Of a stretch of 64,000 nt of DNA, positions 52,628-62,441 are shown in pieces. Under the pieces are notes generated by a model. It was given only the letters and a program-made list of their open reading frames with translations. It was not told where the DNA came from and made no database searches. The stretch is from Nocardia veterana NBRC 100344 (GTDB lineage Bacteria; Actinomycetota; Actinomycetes; Mycobacteriales; Mycobacteriaceae): assembly GCF_000308855.1 (NCBI RefSeq), contig NZ_BAGM01000091.1, positions 1 to 64,000 of the forward strand, given 5' to 3'. The number at the start of each line of letters is the position of its first letter. Within the stretch, counting starts at the first letter, position 1. The position numbers and the translations under genes were made by a program.

Positions 52628-55600
52628 ATGACCTCGACTGCCGCCACCGCTCGCGAGCTGCGCGCTCGCCTGGCCGACCTCTCCATCCGCGACGAACACC
52701 GGCTGCGCCGACGGCTGGACAAGGTTCGCGGCGACGACGGTGAGATCGAGCGGCTGGACCGGGAGATCGTCGCGGCACAGGCCCGCATCGAGACCCGTCG
52801 CGACGCCGTCCCGGAGATTCGCTACCCGGAACAACTGCCGGTATCCGCGCATCGCGACGAGATCGCCGCCGCGATCGCGGCGAATCAGGTCGTCGTGATC
52901 GCGGGTGAGACCGGCTCCGGGAAGACCACCCAGATCCCCAAGATCTGCTTGGAACTGGGGCGCGGCATCCGCGGCACGATCGGCCACACCCAGCCGCGCC
53001 GGCTGGCGGCACGCACCGTCGCCGAACGGATCGCCGCCGAACTCGGCACCGAATTGGGTGACGTGGTGGGTTATACGGTCCGGTTCACCGATCAGGCCTC
53101 CGACCGCACCCTGATCAAACTGATGACCGACGGCATCCTGCTGGCCGAGATCCAGCGCGATCGCCTGCTCCGCCGCTACGACACGATCATCATCGACGAG
53201 GCACACGAGCGCAGCCTCAACATCGACTTCCTGCTCGGCTATCTGAAATCGCTGCTGCCCAAGCGGCCCGACCTCAAGGTCGTCATCACCTCGGCGACCA
53301 TCGACCCGGAGCTGTTCGCCCGCCACTTCGCCGATCCGGACTCGGGCACGCCCGCGCCGATCGTCGAGGTGTCCGGCCGCTCCTATCCGGTCGAGATCCG
53401 GTACCGGCCACTGGCTCCGGAGATGTCGGCCACCAGCGACGACGACGAACTGGACGAGGCCGAATCCGCCCCGCGCGGTGGACGCTCGTCGGCCCGGGGC
53501 GCCGCCGCGGAGCCGCGCGACCAGACCGACGCCATCGCCGACGCGGTCCGGGAACTGCTGGCCGAGGGTGACGGCGATGTCCTGGTCTTCCTGTCCGGTG
53601 AGCGCGAGATCCGCGATACCGCCGATACCCTGCGAGACCTGAAACTGCCCCGCACCGAGATCGTTCCGCTCTATGCCCGGCTGTCGGCGGCCGAACAACA
53701 TCGGGTGTTCCAGCCGCATACGGGTCGGCGGGTGGTACTGGCGACCAATGTCGCCGAAACCTCGCTCACCGTGCCGGGCATCCGCTACGTGGTCGATCCG
53801 GGCACCGCGCGCATCTCTCGGTATTCGATGCGCACCAAGGTGCAGCGGCTGCCGATCGAACCGATTTCGCAGGCATCGGCGCGGCAACGTTCCGGTCGTT
53901 GCGGCCGCGTGGCGGACGGCATCTGTATCCGGCTCTACTCCGAGGACGACTTCGAAGCCCGCCCGGCATTCACCGAACCGGAGATCCTGCGAACCAATCT
54001 CGCCGCGGTGATCCTGCAGATGACCGCGCTCGGGCTGGGCGATATCGAGAGTTTTCCGTTCGTGGAGGCGCCGGATCGCCGTGCCATCCGAGACGGCATC
54101 GCGCTGCTGCTGGAACTGGGCGCCCTGGCCCGGCGGTCCGACTCGACCGCGACAACCACACCGGCGCGAGGGAATCGACGCCGGCGCGGCGGCAAGGCGG
54201 GCGGCGGGGCGGCACCGGAGGTCCGGGTGCGGGCGCCGGAGGGCGGGGACGACCTCGAGCTGACGCCGGTCGGTCGCCAGATGGCTCAGTTGCCCGTCGA
54301 TCCGCGGATGGCCCGGATGCTCGTCGCCGCCGAGGCCAACGGCTGTCTGGCCGAGGTCCTGGTGATCGTCGCGGCGCTGTCGATTCAGGATGTGCGCGAA
54401 CGCCCGGCGGAATTCCAGCAGGCGGCCGACACCAAGCATGCCCGGTTCACCGTCGAGGGCTCGGACTTTCTGGCCTACCTGCGGCTGTGGGACTACCTGC
54501 GGGATCAGCGCCGGGCCAGGTCCGCCAACCAGTTCCGGCGAATGTGCCGGGAGGAGTTCCTGCACTATCTGCGGATCCGCGAATGGCAGGATCTGCAGGG
54601 ACAATTGCGCACCATCACCCGCAGCCTCGGTTGGTCGGTTCCGGATTCGATTGCCGCGCAGAATGATTCATCCGATCTGCCGTGGGACGGCGATGCCGTC
54701 CACCGCGCTCTGCTGGCCGGCATGCTGTCGCATATCGGGGTCCGCGAGGCCGAATCGCGGGAATTCCTCGGCGCGCGTGGGGCGAAATTCATGATCTTCC
54801 CGGGCTCGGCGCTGGCGAAGAAACCACCGCGCTGGGTGATGGCCGCCGAACTCGTCGAGACCTCGCGGCTGTGGGGCCGGATGGCGGCCCGGATCGAGCC
54901 CGAGTGGGCCGAACGTCTCGCCGGCGATCTCGTCAAACGCAGCTACTCCGAACCGCATTGGTCCGCGCGCCGGGGCGCGGCGATGGCCTACGAACGCGTC
55001 ACCCTGTACGGCGTGCCGCTGGTGACTCAGCGCCGCGTCGATTTCGGGCGGATCGATCCGCAGCTGTCGCGCGAGCTGTTCATCCGCCATGCCCTGGTGC
55101 AGGGAGAATGGCAGACCCGGCACGGGTTCTTCCACCGCAATCGCGAACTCCTGGACGACGTCGCCGATTTGGAGCATCGGGCGCGTCGCCGCGACATCCT
55201 GGTCGATGATCAGGTGCTGTTCGACTTCTACGATCAGCGCATTCCCGCCGATGTGGTGTCGGTGCGGCATTTCGACACCTGGTGGCGCACGGCGCAACGC
55301 GAGGATCCGCACCAGCTGGACTTCTCGACCGCGACCGTCGTCAACGAACAGGCCGCCGCGCTGGATCCGGCCGCCTACCCGGACAGCTGGCGCCAAGGCG
55401 AGTTGAGTTTTCCCCTCACTTATCAGTTCGAGCCGGGTCAGGCCGACGACGGTGTGACGGTCCACATCCCGGTCGCCCAGCTCGCTCATGTCCGGGCGGT
55501 CGGCTTCGACTGGCTGGTCCCCGGTATGCGTGAGGAGCTGGCCGCCGCGCTGATCAAGACCTTGCCGAAACAGTTGCGGCGCACCGTCGTTCCCGCGCCG

Positions 55601-56758
55601 GACTTCGCGCGGGCGGCGCTGGCGCGGCTCACGCCGCGGGCCGAACCGCTACGCACCGGATTGGCACGGGAACTGTCGGCGCTGGCCTCGACGCCGATCG
55701 CGCCGACAGATCTCGACCCCGGTTCACTGCCGGACCACCTGCGGATGACGTTCGCGGTGACCGGCGCCGACGGGGAGATCCTGGCCCGGGGCAAGAATCT
55801 CGCCGCGTTGAAAACCCAACTCTCGCAGCAGGTGTCGCAGTCGGTGGCGAAGGCGACCAGCGCGGCCGAACGACCACCAGCCACAGTATGGACCGCGCAG
55901 ACGCTCGGGACCGTACCGCAGACGATCCGCCGCGAGGTCGGCGGCCAGACCATCACCGGCTACCCCGCCCTGGTCAGCGAGAACGACGGGGTCGCGGTGC
56001 GGGTGCTCTCCTCCCCCGCGGCACAGCGCGCCGCGATGCGGGTGGGTACCCGCGCCCTGCTGCTACGGGAGTTGCCGACGGCGCAGCGCGCGGTGACCGC
56101 CGGTCTGTCCGCCGCCGATCGGCTGGCGCTGAGCCAGAATCCGTACGGCTCGCTCGATGCCCTGATCGAGGACTGCCGAGCCTGTGCGGCCGACGAGCTG
56201 ATCGCCGCGCACGGCGGCCCGGTTCGCAGCCCCGAACGCTTCGCCGAACTGGTCGAACGGATCCGGCCGCAATTCGCCGGCACGGTCGCGCGCATCCTGA
56301 CCCTCGTGGTGCCGATTCTCGCCGCCGCGCACCGGGTGCGGGCGGCGCTGTCGGAGACCACCGACCGCGACATCGCCGACGATGTGGCGGGACAGCTCGA
56401 TGATCTGGTCTTCGCGGGATTCATCGGCGAATTCGGCAGCACCCGGCTGCGGGAAATTCCCCGCTACCTGAACGCCGCCGAGGCGCGGTTGCGCGCGCTC
56501 CCCGCATCGGCCGATCGCGATCGGCAGGGCGCCGCCGAATTGGACCGGGTGCACACCGCCTACGCTCGGCTGCTCGATCGGCTGCCGGAAGCTCGCCGCG
56601 CCGGCGCCGATGTGACCGAAATCTGGTGGATGATCGAGGAATTGCGGGTGAGCCTGTTCGCCCAGCAGCTGGGAACGCCCTATCCGGTCTCCGCCAAGCG
56701 GATCATCAAGGCGATCGACGCCATCGCAACCTCACCGGCGGGCCGTCGGTCGCGGTGA
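52628..56758 (+). CDS. hrpA: ATP-dependent RNA helicase HrpA (DEAH box)
   Basis: A full-length 1376-residue helicase. AGETGSGKTTQIPKICLE (motif I, about 92), DEAHERSLNIDFLLG (II, about 190), VITSATIDPELFA (III), LVFLSGEREI, VLATNVAETSLTVPGIRYVV (V) and QRSGRCGRVADG (VI) are followed by HA2, OB-fold and the HrpA-specific C-terminal domain (DUF3418, including PVSAKRIIKAID). A charged insertion of about 40 residues occurs at 255-295, and another basic one (GNRRRRGGKAGGG) near 515. E. coli HrpA resolves collided ribosomes. The stop codon abuts that of the convergent nrdR with no spacer. Confidence 0.95.
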   Translation: MTSTAATARELRARLADLSIRDEHRLRRRLDKVRGDDGEIERLDREIVAAQARIETRRDAVPEIRYPEQLPVSAHRDEIAAAIAANQVVVIAGETGSGKTTQIPKICLELGRGIRGTIGHTQPRRLAARTVAERIAAELGTELGDVVGYTVRFTDQASDRTLIKLMTDGILLAEIQRDRLLRRYDTIIIDEAHERSLNIDFLLGYLKSLLPKRPDLKVVITSATIDPELFARHFADPDSGTPAPIVEVSGRSYPVEIRYRPLAPEMSATSDDDELDEAESAPRGGRSSARGAAAEPRDQTDAIADAVRELLAEGDGDVLVFLSGEREIRDTADTLRDLKLPRTEIVPLYARLSAAEQHRVFQPHTGRRVVLATNVAETSLTVPGIRYVVDPGTARISRYSMRTKVQRLPIEPISQASARQRSGRCGRVADGICIRLYSEDDFEARPAFTEPEILRTNLAAVILQMTALGLGDIESFPFVEAPDRRAIRDGIALLLELGALARRSDSTATTTPARGNRRRRGGKAGGGAAPEVRVRAPEGGDDLELTPVGRQMAQLPVDPRMARMLVAAEANGCLAEVLVIVAALSIQDVRERPAEFQQAADTKHARFTVEGSDFLAYLRLWDYLRDQRRARSANQFRRMCREEFLHYLRIREWQDLQGQLRTITRSLGWSVPDSIAAQNDSSDLPWDGDAVHRALLAGMLSHIGVREAESREFLGARGAKFMIFPGSALAKKPPRWVMAAELVETSRLWGRMAARIEPEWAERLAGDLVKRSYSEPHWSARRGAAMAYERVTLYGVPLVTQRRVDFGRIDPQLSRELFIRHALVQGEWQTRHGFFHRNRELLDDVADLEHRARRRDILVDDQVLFDFYDQRIPADVVSVRHFDTWWRTAQREDPHQLDFSTATVVNEQAAALDPAAYPDSWRQGELSFPLTYQFEPGQADDGVTVHIPVAQLAHVRAVGFDWLVPGMREELAAALIKTLPKQLRRTVVPAPDFARAALARLTPRAEPLRTGLARELSALASTPIAPTDLDPGSLPDHLRMTFAVTGADGEILARGKNLAALKTQLSQQVSQSVAKATSAAERPPATVWTAQTLGTVPQTIRREVGGQTITGYPALVSENDGVAVRVLSSPAAQRAAMRVGTRALLLRELPTAQRAVTAGLSAADRLALSQNPYGSLDALIEDCRACAADELIAAHGGPVRSPERFAELVERIRPQFAGTVARILTLVVPILAAAHRVRAALSETTDRDIADDVAGQLDDLVFAGFIGEFGSTRLREIPRYLNAAEARLRALPASADRDRQGAAELDRVHTAYARLLDRLPEARRAGADVTEIWWMIEELRVSLFAQQLGTPYPVSAKRIIKAIDAIATSPAGRRSR

Positions 56759-57235
56759 TCAGTCCGCGCCGGCCGCGACCGATCGGTCGGCCCGGTGCCG
56801 GCGCAAGTCGGCGATCTCGCGCTCGAAATCGTCCGCGGAACTGAAGGACCGGTAGACCGAGGCGAAGCGCAGATAGGCCACCTCGTCGAGGTCGCGCAGC
56901 GGACCGAGAATGGCCAGGCCGACCTCGTGGCTGGGCACCTCCGGCGACCCCTTGGCGCGCACCGCGTCCTCAACCTGCTGGGCCAGCAGGTTCAGCGCAT
57001 CGTCATCGACCTCGCGGCCTTGGCAGGCCCGCCGCACCCCGCGGATCACCTTCTCGCGGCTGAACGGTTCGGTGACGCCGCTGCGTTTGACCACCGAAAG
57101 GATCGCGGTCTCGACCGTGGTGAAGCGGCGCCCGCACTGCGGGCACGCGCGACGGCGTCTGATCGCGCTACCTTCCTCGGCCTCACGCGAGTCGACCACC
57201 CGCGAATCCGGGTGCCGACAGTACGGGCAATGCAT
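56759..57235 (-). CDS. nrdR: Transcriptional repressor NrdR
   Basis: A 158-residue repressor of ribonucleotide reductase genes that senses ATP/dATP. The zinc ribbon [18 protein letters not shown] ... [15 protein letters not shown] (residues 1-42) precedes an ATP-cone domain (about 46-136, with [20 protein letters not shown]). A short Arg-rich tail follows. Size and motifs are standard. Its stop is immediately adjacent to the hrpA stop on the opposite strand. In mycobacteria nrdR also lies near lexA, as here. Confidence 0.96.
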   Translation of the reverse strand: MHCPYCRHPDSRVVDSREAEEGSAIRRRRACPQCGRRFTTVETAILSVVKRSGVTEPFSREKVIRGVRRACQGREVDDDALNLLAQQVEDAVRAKGSPEVPSHEVGLAILGPLRDLDEVAYLRFASVYRSFSSADDFEREIADLRRHRADRSVAAGAD

Positions 57236-57394
57236 CCGGGATCCTTCGTCGATGCCTGCGGTCGGTCTGCGATGAGCTGCCTACCCTCGACCCGTCATGT
57301 CGAACGAACCGACTCACCACACATGTCCTGAGCGTCTTTCAGGATACCCGGACAGCATTTCCCCCGGGCCGGGCGGACCCAGCGGGTCCGCAGT

Positions 57395-58648
57395 TCAACC
57401 GGCCAACTGCCACTGCGCGGTCAGATCGGTGAGCAGATCCGGCAGGCGATTGAGCAGGCGACCCGCGGCGAGATCGCCCGCGAACGGCACCGACAGGACC
57501 TGCTGCGCGAGCCGCGGATCGGCCTGCATGCGCTCGTAGCACGGCACCAGATCACCGGTGATGTAGGTCCACCGCGGCTCGCGGTCGGCCCAGTTGAAAT
57601 CGGGTAGTGGTGTCCGCAACGACATCATGCGTCCGTTCACCACGGCCGAGACCGTGGTCGGCGCGAAGCTGCCGGGCGCCCGCACACCGGGAACCGCCGG
57701 TTTGGCGGCGACGGTGCTGACATAGGTCATCACCCGTCCCATCGCGCCGCGTCCCTGGGCGGTTACATCCCACTGGTCGGCGATGATCTGGTTCTGCTCA
57801 CGATCGGTCATCCGCACCAGCGCGTCGTTGTAGCCCGCGACGGTTCCGGACGCCAGCGAACGCCAGGCGCGCAGGGCGTTGTCGTCGAGGACTCCGGCCG
57901 CGTACATTTCCTCGATCGCGGGCAGTCCCTCGGCGATATAGGCCTCGTGCATGGGCACCTGATCCAGGAAGATGTGCTTTTGCATGATCATCAGCCGGGT
58001 TTGGAACCAGGCCAGGTCGTCGGCGGTGAGCCGGGGTCCCTCGGTGGCCAGCAGGCGGATATCCGAGGGCAGGACGGCGACGAGTTCCGGAGGCGTGCCG
58101 CGCAGCAGATCGGCGACCGCGCTACCGAGCTGATGGATGCCCGGCACGTCGAGAATCGTTGCCACATCACTCATATCGAAGAAGCCGGAGGCGAACGATC
58201 CGCCCGCCAGCCCGGCGAGCCCGGTCCAATAGAACTCCGGATGGGCCGTGGTCAGACGCAAATAGTTCACATAGACCTGGGTGAAGGTACGGGAGTTCGC
58301 GGCGACACCGCGCGCGGGGTCCCAGGCCGCGAGATCGATATCGGCGTTCCGGGTAGCCACGACCAGCCAGTACTGATGCAGCAATGCGGCATAGCGCACG
58401 GGCGGCACGCCGTCGGCGCGAGCCTGCTCCACGGCCGACCGTAGCTCGGAAAGATCCACGGGCAATGCGGGATTCAACCCGCCGGCGAAGTCACCCGCGC
58501 CGTTGACCACCGGGACGTCGAGGAAGCTCGGGAAGCCCGCTTCCGCGCGTACTGCCGGGACTAGGCCGCAGGCGACGACGAAACAGATCAACAACCCGGC
58601 CGCGCGGGCGAATAGCCGATTCGACCCCCGATGAAGGCTGTGCACCAT
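57395..58648 (-). CDS. Secreted protein of unknown function
   Basis: A 417-residue protein from ATG 58648 with a classical signal peptide: HRGSNRLFARAAGLLICFVV then ACGLVPAVRA, with cleavage expected near residue 35. The mature part is about 380 residues and helix-rich. It includes VRYAALLHQYWLVVATRNAD, QVYVNYLRLTTAHPEFYWTG, MIMQKHIFLDQVPMHEAYIA, REQNQIIADQWDVTAQGRG and MTYVSTVAAKPAVPG. No catalytic motif or known domain is recognisable; it resembles other actinobacterial secreted orphans. It has its own promoter region and no functional neighbour. The His- and Glu-containing helices could bind a metal, but this is speculative. Confidence 0.8.
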   Translation of the reverse strand: MVHSLHRGSNRLFARAAGLLICFVVACGLVPAVRAEAGFPSFLDVPVVNGAGDFAGGLNPALPVDLSELRSAVEQARADGVPPVRYAALLHQYWLVVATRNADIDLAAWDPARGVAANSRTFTQVYVNYLRLTTAHPEFYWTGLAGLAGGSFASGFFDMSDVATILDVPGIHQLGSAVADLLRGTPPELVAVLPSDIRLLATEGPRLTADDLAWFQTRLMIMQKHIFLDQVPMHEAYIAEGLPAIEEMYAAGVLDDNALRAWRSLASGTVAGYNDALVRMTDREQNQIIADQWDVTAQGRGAMGRVMTYVSTVAAKPAVPGVRAPGSFAPTTVSAVVNGRMMSLRTPLPDFNWADREPRWTYITGDLVPCYERMQADPRLAQQVLSVPFAGDLAAGRLLNRLPDLLTDLTAQWQLAG

Positions 58649-58783
58649 GATGACCGATCCTCGAAATCCGTTGTCGGCGAATGTCGCCCCGATCACATCT
58701 CGAGCACAGTAGCAACTTGTTTCAGTCGCTGATCAATAAATTCGGCCAGCAGCTCGGCCGTCCGCCGGGCCCACGACCCGCGG

Positions 58784-59296
58784 TTATCGCGTCGCCGGAA
58801 CCACCAGCGTGCGTCCGGCCACCACCTCTGCCCCGTGCAAACCGTTCAGCTCCACGATTCGAGCGACCGTATCGCGCACCGGTTCCCCGGGCGCCACGCG
58901 CTGCGCCACCGCCGTCAACGATTCCCCCGGCTGCACTTGCACCGTCTGCGTTGCCGCCGGCGCGTCCGGACTGCGCAGTTGCGCGATGCCGAGCAACCCG
59001 CAGACCGCCGCCGCGGTCAGCAGTGCCGTCACAGCCAGGGTTGCCAGCCCGATCCGCGCCTGTTCCAGTCGCCGAACCGGGTGCGGGCCGCGCTGCGGCT
59101 GAACCGCCGGCACCCGCTCGTAGCCGAGTTCTCCGATGGGACGTCGTTCTCCGGCGGGACGGCGCAGCCCGGCGGGGTGCCGGCGATCGATCCGGCGACC
59201 GCCGCGATGCACCGGCCGCGCGACGCGGCCGGACACCACGCCGACCGCGGGCACGTGACTGCCGAGCGAGCTGAATTCATCGACCGCGGTACGCAT
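58784..59296 (-). CDS. chiZ: LexA-regulated cell-division inhibitor ChiZ-like LysM protein
   Basis: A 170-residue protein from ATG 59296 behind GGAGG. An Arg-rich cytoplasmic head (about 1-80) precedes a membrane span (about 82-106: RIGLATLAVTALLTAAAVCG) and an external LysM domain (about 117-167: VQVQPGESLTAVAQRVAPGE and ELNGLHGAEVVAGRTLVVPA). Size, architecture and divergent position next to lexA match ChiZ (Rv2719c) of M. tuberculosis, which delays division during the SOS response. Tandem SOS-like boxes lie 90-120 bases upstream. Its claimed peptidoglycan hydrolase activity is debated for the family. Confidence 0.9.
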   Translation of the reverse strand: MRTAVDEFSSLGSHVPAVGVVSGRVARPVHRGGRRIDRRHPAGLRRPAGERRPIGELGYERVPAVQPQRGPHPVRRLEQARIGLATLAVTALLTAAAVCGLLGIAQLRSPDAPAATQTVQVQPGESLTAVAQRVAPGEPVRDTVARIVELNGLHGAEVVAGRTLVVPATR

Positions 59297-59387
59297 CTGA
59301 CGACCTCCAGGAGTATGTGCTGTCCGAACGAAACACCGGGATATGGGAGTTGTGGCACCGAGCCCCACCGGCCGGATACCCGATTGT

Positions 59388-59418
59388 TCGATCATGTGTT
59401 CGATGAACTGATGTTCGA
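59388..59418. promoter_or_regulatory. Tandem SOS boxes for chiZ
   Basis: TCGATCATGTGTTCGA (59388-59403) has one mismatch to the mycobacterial SOS box TCGAAC-N4-GTTCGA. ATGAACTGATGTTCGA (59403-59418) has two mismatches. They share one base, giving two LexA sites in exact tandem upstream of chiZ. Confidence 0.65.
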
Positions 59419-59466
59419 ATTTCTACCACGCTGCGCCGACAAAGTCATCGGACTCGCCGACATACG

Positions 59467-59482
59467 TCGAACAGATGTTTGA
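59467..59482. promoter_or_regulatory. SOS box of lexA
   Basis: TCGAACAGATGTTTGA matches TCGAAC-N4-GTTCGA with one mismatch in the second arm. It lies 109 bases before the lexA start and is the expected autoregulatory operator. Confidence 0.75.
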
Positions 59483-59590
59483 AACCTGGCCGCGGTCGGA
59501 CTACATTCGAACCACGCGATCCGGCGGCGCCGGCACAACCCGGCAGACGCCCGCCCCGGCAGAAGAAAAGACGAACGGAGGACGGCGAGC

Positions 59591-60361
59591 GTGAGCGAAC
59601 GTACGGTGGTCGGACACGAGGAGGCGGCCGCGAGCGGCACGGTCTCCCCGGGCGGCGCCCCGGCGCCGGACGGTGACACCGAATCCCCCGGCACCGGCGC
59701 GGATCTCACCGTCCGCCAGCGCAAGGTGCTCCAGGTCATCCGGACCTCGGTGAACGAACGCGGCTACCCCCCGAGCATCCGCGAGATCGGTGATGCGGTC
59801 GGCTTGACCTCGACCTCGTCGGTCGCGCATCAGCTACGCGCGCTCGAGCGCAAGGGCTACCTCCGCCGCGACCCCAACCGGCCCCGCGCCGTCGACGTGC
59901 GCGGCCTCGACGAAACCGCGGTGCGGGCTGCCGGTGCGCCTCCCACGCTGCGCGCGGTGGCGACCGATGCCTCCGAGGCGACGCCGGCGCCGACCTACGT
60001 CCCGGTCCTCGGCCGGATCGCCGCCGGTGGGCCGATTCTGGCCGAACAGGCGGTGGAGGATGTCTTCCCGCTGCCCCGCGAACTGGTCGGCGAGGGTTCG
60101 CTGTTCCTGTTGAAGGTCGTCGGCGAGTCGATGGTCGATGCGGCCATCTGCGACGGCGACTGGGTCGTGGTGCGGCAGCAGAACGTAGCCGACAACGGCG
60201 ATATCGTGGCGGCGATGATCGACGGCGAGGCCACGGTGAAGACTTTCAAGCGCACCGGTGACCACGTCTGGCTGATTCCGCACAACCCCCTCTTCGATCC
60301 GATCGACGGTAACGACGCCCAGATTCTGGGCAAGGTCGTCACGGTGATTCGCAAGATCTGA
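59591..60361 (+). CDS. lexA: SOS repressor LexA
   Basis: A 256-residue repressor from GTG 59591 behind ACGGAGGAC. A nonconserved acidic head (about 1-37) precedes the winged helix-turn-helix ([20 protein letters not shown], 59-77) and the S24 peptidase domain. The self-cleavage site Ala145-Gly146 lies in [10 protein letters not shown], and the catalytic dyad is Ser180 in [10 protein letters not shown] and Lys217 in EATVKTFKR. RecA-stimulated autocleavage would induce the SOS genes, including the divergent chiZ. It is followed 17 bases later by the convergent ctaG-like gene. Confidence 0.97.
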   Translation: MSERTVVGHEEAAASGTVSPGGAPAPDGDTESPGTGADLTVRQRKVLQVIRTSVNERGYPPSIREIGDAVGLTSTSSVAHQLRALERKGYLRRDPNRPRAVDVRGLDETAVRAAGAPPTLRAVATDASEATPAPTYVPVLGRIAAGGPILAEQAVEDVFPLPRELVGEGSLFLLKVVGESMVDAAICDGDWVVVRQQNVADNGDIVAAMIDGEATVKTFKRTGDHVWLIPHNPLFDPIDGNDAQILGKVVTVIRKI

Positions 60362-60378
60362 CCGGGTGTGCGCCCGGA

Positions 60379-61380
60379 TCAGCGGCGGAACCGAGCGCGC
60401 AACACCGGATCGTTCTCCCACCACAGCCCGCTGGGCGTCGCGGTCTCAACCGAATCCGCGGCGGCCGCGACCTGCCCGGCGGGCCGGGTTCGCTCCGATG
60501 CGGCCGCCGCTCGCGAATCACGCTCGGCCGCATCGAGTTCGGCATCCAGGCGCTCGGCGGTGCGTCGCTCGTCGGCCGCCCAGGAACGCATCAGGGTGAG
60601 CAGATACGGCAATCCGAGGACATCGCCGAGCACCCAGATGACGCCGGCGGCGATGATCTGATCCGTGCGCAGATCCGGCCCCCAGGTCCGCCCCACCTCG
60701 GTGTAGTAGCCCAGCGCGACCAGCGGTCCGAACCACAGCACGATGCCGAGTACGCCATCGGCCAGCGATTCGAAGACCGTGATCAACAGCGAGACCGCCT
60801 GCGAGTAGCGATGCGGCACCGGATCGGTCTGCAGTCGCGAATAGAAGTACAGGAATCCGATGGTCACCAGCAGCAACCGGGTGGCCGCGTCGACTGCGCC
60901 GTGCCGAAGCACTGCCTCGTACCACGGAGTCAGCACCACCAGCCACGGCGTGGCGAGGATGGCGATCGACGGGACCAGCGGATACGTCAGGATCCGCGCC
61001 GGGGCCGATCCGAGGACGCGATCCAGCCGCGCCCGGCCCGTCGGCCCCAGCCCGGAACGCAGCACAGCGACCGGACGGCCGGCTGCCAGGCCGAAGGGAA
61101 CGACATACAGCAACAACAGGATCTGCAGGGCCCGGATCCAGAACAGCGTGCCCGAGTACACGCCGATGACGCTCACGCCGGTCAGCAACCAGACCCCGAG
61201 GCCCATCAGTCCGAAGGCCCAGGCGCGGCCCGGCGACTCCGCGGCGCCGTTGATCGCGCCGCGCCGGCGTGCCCGCGCATAGCCGATCGCCAGAGCCGCG
61301 GTCACCAGCACGGTCGAGGTGTCCCAGCGCCATTCCGCGATGACGGAGTGCACGGTCAGGGGCGTGTCGGTCCATCCCAC
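60379..61380 (-). CDS. CtaG-like cytochrome c oxidase assembly membrane protein
   Basis: A 333-residue protein from ATG 61380 (MGWTDTPLTVHSVIAEWRWD) with about seven to eight membrane spans. Family blocks include WAFGLMGLGVWLLTGVSVIG, QILLLLYVVPFGLAAGRPVA, FLYFYSRLQTDPVPHRYSQA and LGIVLWFGPLVALGYYTE. The caa3-type CtaG family assists assembly of haem-copper oxidases, probably by copper delivery. The C-terminal 60 residues are charged and end in SGLWWENDPVLRARFRR, typical of actinobacterial members. The gene is not next to oxidase genes here. Confidence 0.85.
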   Translation of the reverse strand: MGWTDTPLTVHSVIAEWRWDTSTVLVTAALAIGYARARRRGAINGAAESPGRAWAFGLMGLGVWLLTGVSVIGVYSGTLFWIRALQILLLLYVVPFGLAAGRPVAVLRSGLGPTGRARLDRVLGSAPARILTYPLVPSIAILATPWLVVLTPWYEAVLRHGAVDAATRLLLVTIGFLYFYSRLQTDPVPHRYSQAVSLLITVFESLADGVLGIVLWFGPLVALGYYTEVGRTWGPDLRTDQIIAAGVIWVLGDVLGLPYLLTLMRSWAADERRTAERLDAELDAAERDSRAAAASERTRPAGQVAAAADSVETATPSGLWWENDPVLRARFRR

Positions 61381-61439
61381 GGCAGCAAGTATCCATGGGT
61401 GCCGGGGAGCCGTTCGGGCCGGTCGGCTCCGTTGTCCGC

Positions 61440-62441
61440 TTAGTTCCGATTATTACTTTCGTGGGCGTGACCTGCGCGGCGATGGGCGGGACCGTGCGAT
61501 TGCGCGCAATGGGCATCGGGCGCCGCGCCGAGTTCGATGAGTTCGGGCTGGGCGTGATCGACCTGCAGCGTGGCGTGCTCGATATGGTGCGCGGCAGCCA
61601 GCCACTGCGCCAGACCCTCACGCACCGCGTGACAATCCTGCCCCGGCTCGACCAGCACGTGCGCCGACAACGCGGGCGAACCCGACGTGATCTCCCAGAT
61701 GTGCAGGTCGTGCACCTCGACGACACCGTCTCGTGCGGCCATCCCGGCACCTACCGCCGCGGGGTCGATGTCGACCGGCGCGGCCTCGAGGAAGATCCGG
61801 CTCGCAGCCCGGACCAGGCCGAGACCGGCCTTCACCATGAGCGCCACCACCACCAGCGTCGCGATGGCGTCGGCACGGGCGAATCCGGTGGTCATGATGA
61901 CGAGCCCGGCGACCGCGGTGGCGATGAACGCGTAGAGGTCGGTGAGGATGTGCTGGAAGGCCCCCTCCACGTTCAGGCTGCTGCGATTCGCGCGCGAAAT
62001 CATCCAGGTGGCAGCGAGATTGACCACCACGCCGGCCAGGGCGGTCGCCAGCACCAGTCCGCCGGTGACGGCCGGCGGCTCGATGAGCCGGCGGATCGCC
62101 TCGTAGCCCAGCCACGCCGACAGCACCAGCAGCGTCAACCCGTTGGCCTGTGCGGAAAGAATCTCCACCCGCTTCCAGCCGAAGGTCATCCGTCCGGCCG
62201 GGGGGCGGGCAGCGAGCCGAATCGCCCACAGCGCCAAGGCGATCGATGCGGCGTCGGTGAGCATATGCGCGGCATCCGACAGCAGCGCGAGCGATCCGGC
62301 GAGCACACCTACCACCACCTCGGCGAGGAGGAAGACCACGATCACCGCGAGCGCACCGGCCAGCCAGCGGCGGTCGCTGTCCGGGGTGGCGTGCGCATGA
62401 CTGTGCGCGTGACCCGAGCCGTGTGAATGTCCGGCGTCCAT
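61440..62441 (-). CDS. CDF-family zinc/cadmium exporter (CzcD/ZnT-like)
   Basis: A 333-residue cation diffusion facilitator from ATG 62441 (GGGAG upstream). A His-rich head, MDAGHSHGSGHAHSHAHATP, precedes six membrane spans carrying both transport-site motifs: LLSDAAHMLTDAASIAL (HxxxD) and GAFQHILTDLYAFIAT (HxxxD). This H/D arrangement is that of zinc transporters. The cytoplasmic C-terminal domain includes VVEVHDLHIWEITSGSPALS and ends in a second His-rich tail. It exports Zn2+, possibly Cd2+ or Co2+. An imperfect palindrome 40 bases upstream of the start may bind an ArsR/SmtB-type metal sensor. Confidence 0.93.
   Translation of the reverse strand: MDAGHSHGSGHAHSHAHATPDSDRRWLAGALAVIVVFLLAEVVVGVLAGSLALLSDAAHMLTDAASIALALWAIRLAARPPAGRMTFGWKRVEILSAQANGLTLLVLSAWLGYEAIRRLIEPPAVTGGLVLATALAGVVVNLAATWMISRANRSSLNVEGAFQHILTDLYAFIATAVAGLVIMTTGFARADAIATLVVVALMVKAGLGLVRAASRIFLEAAPVDIDPAAVGAGMAARDGVVEVHDLHIWEITSGSPALSAHVLVEPGQDCHAVREGLAQWLAAAHHIEHATLQVDHAQPELIELGAAPDAHCAQSHGPAHRRAGHAHESNNRN

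Larger units (their letters stand above)
59297..59590. other. chiZ-lexA divergent regulatory region
   Basis: 294 bases with no gene. It holds three SOS-box-like sites (listed separately), the chiZ promoter to the left and the lexA promoter to the right. No other structure was recognised. Confidence 0.6.

Noticed and set aside
52541-54604. A 687-residue minus-strand frame opposite hrpA
   Set aside because: HrpA motifs are intact on the plus strand and the antisense translation is low-complexity.
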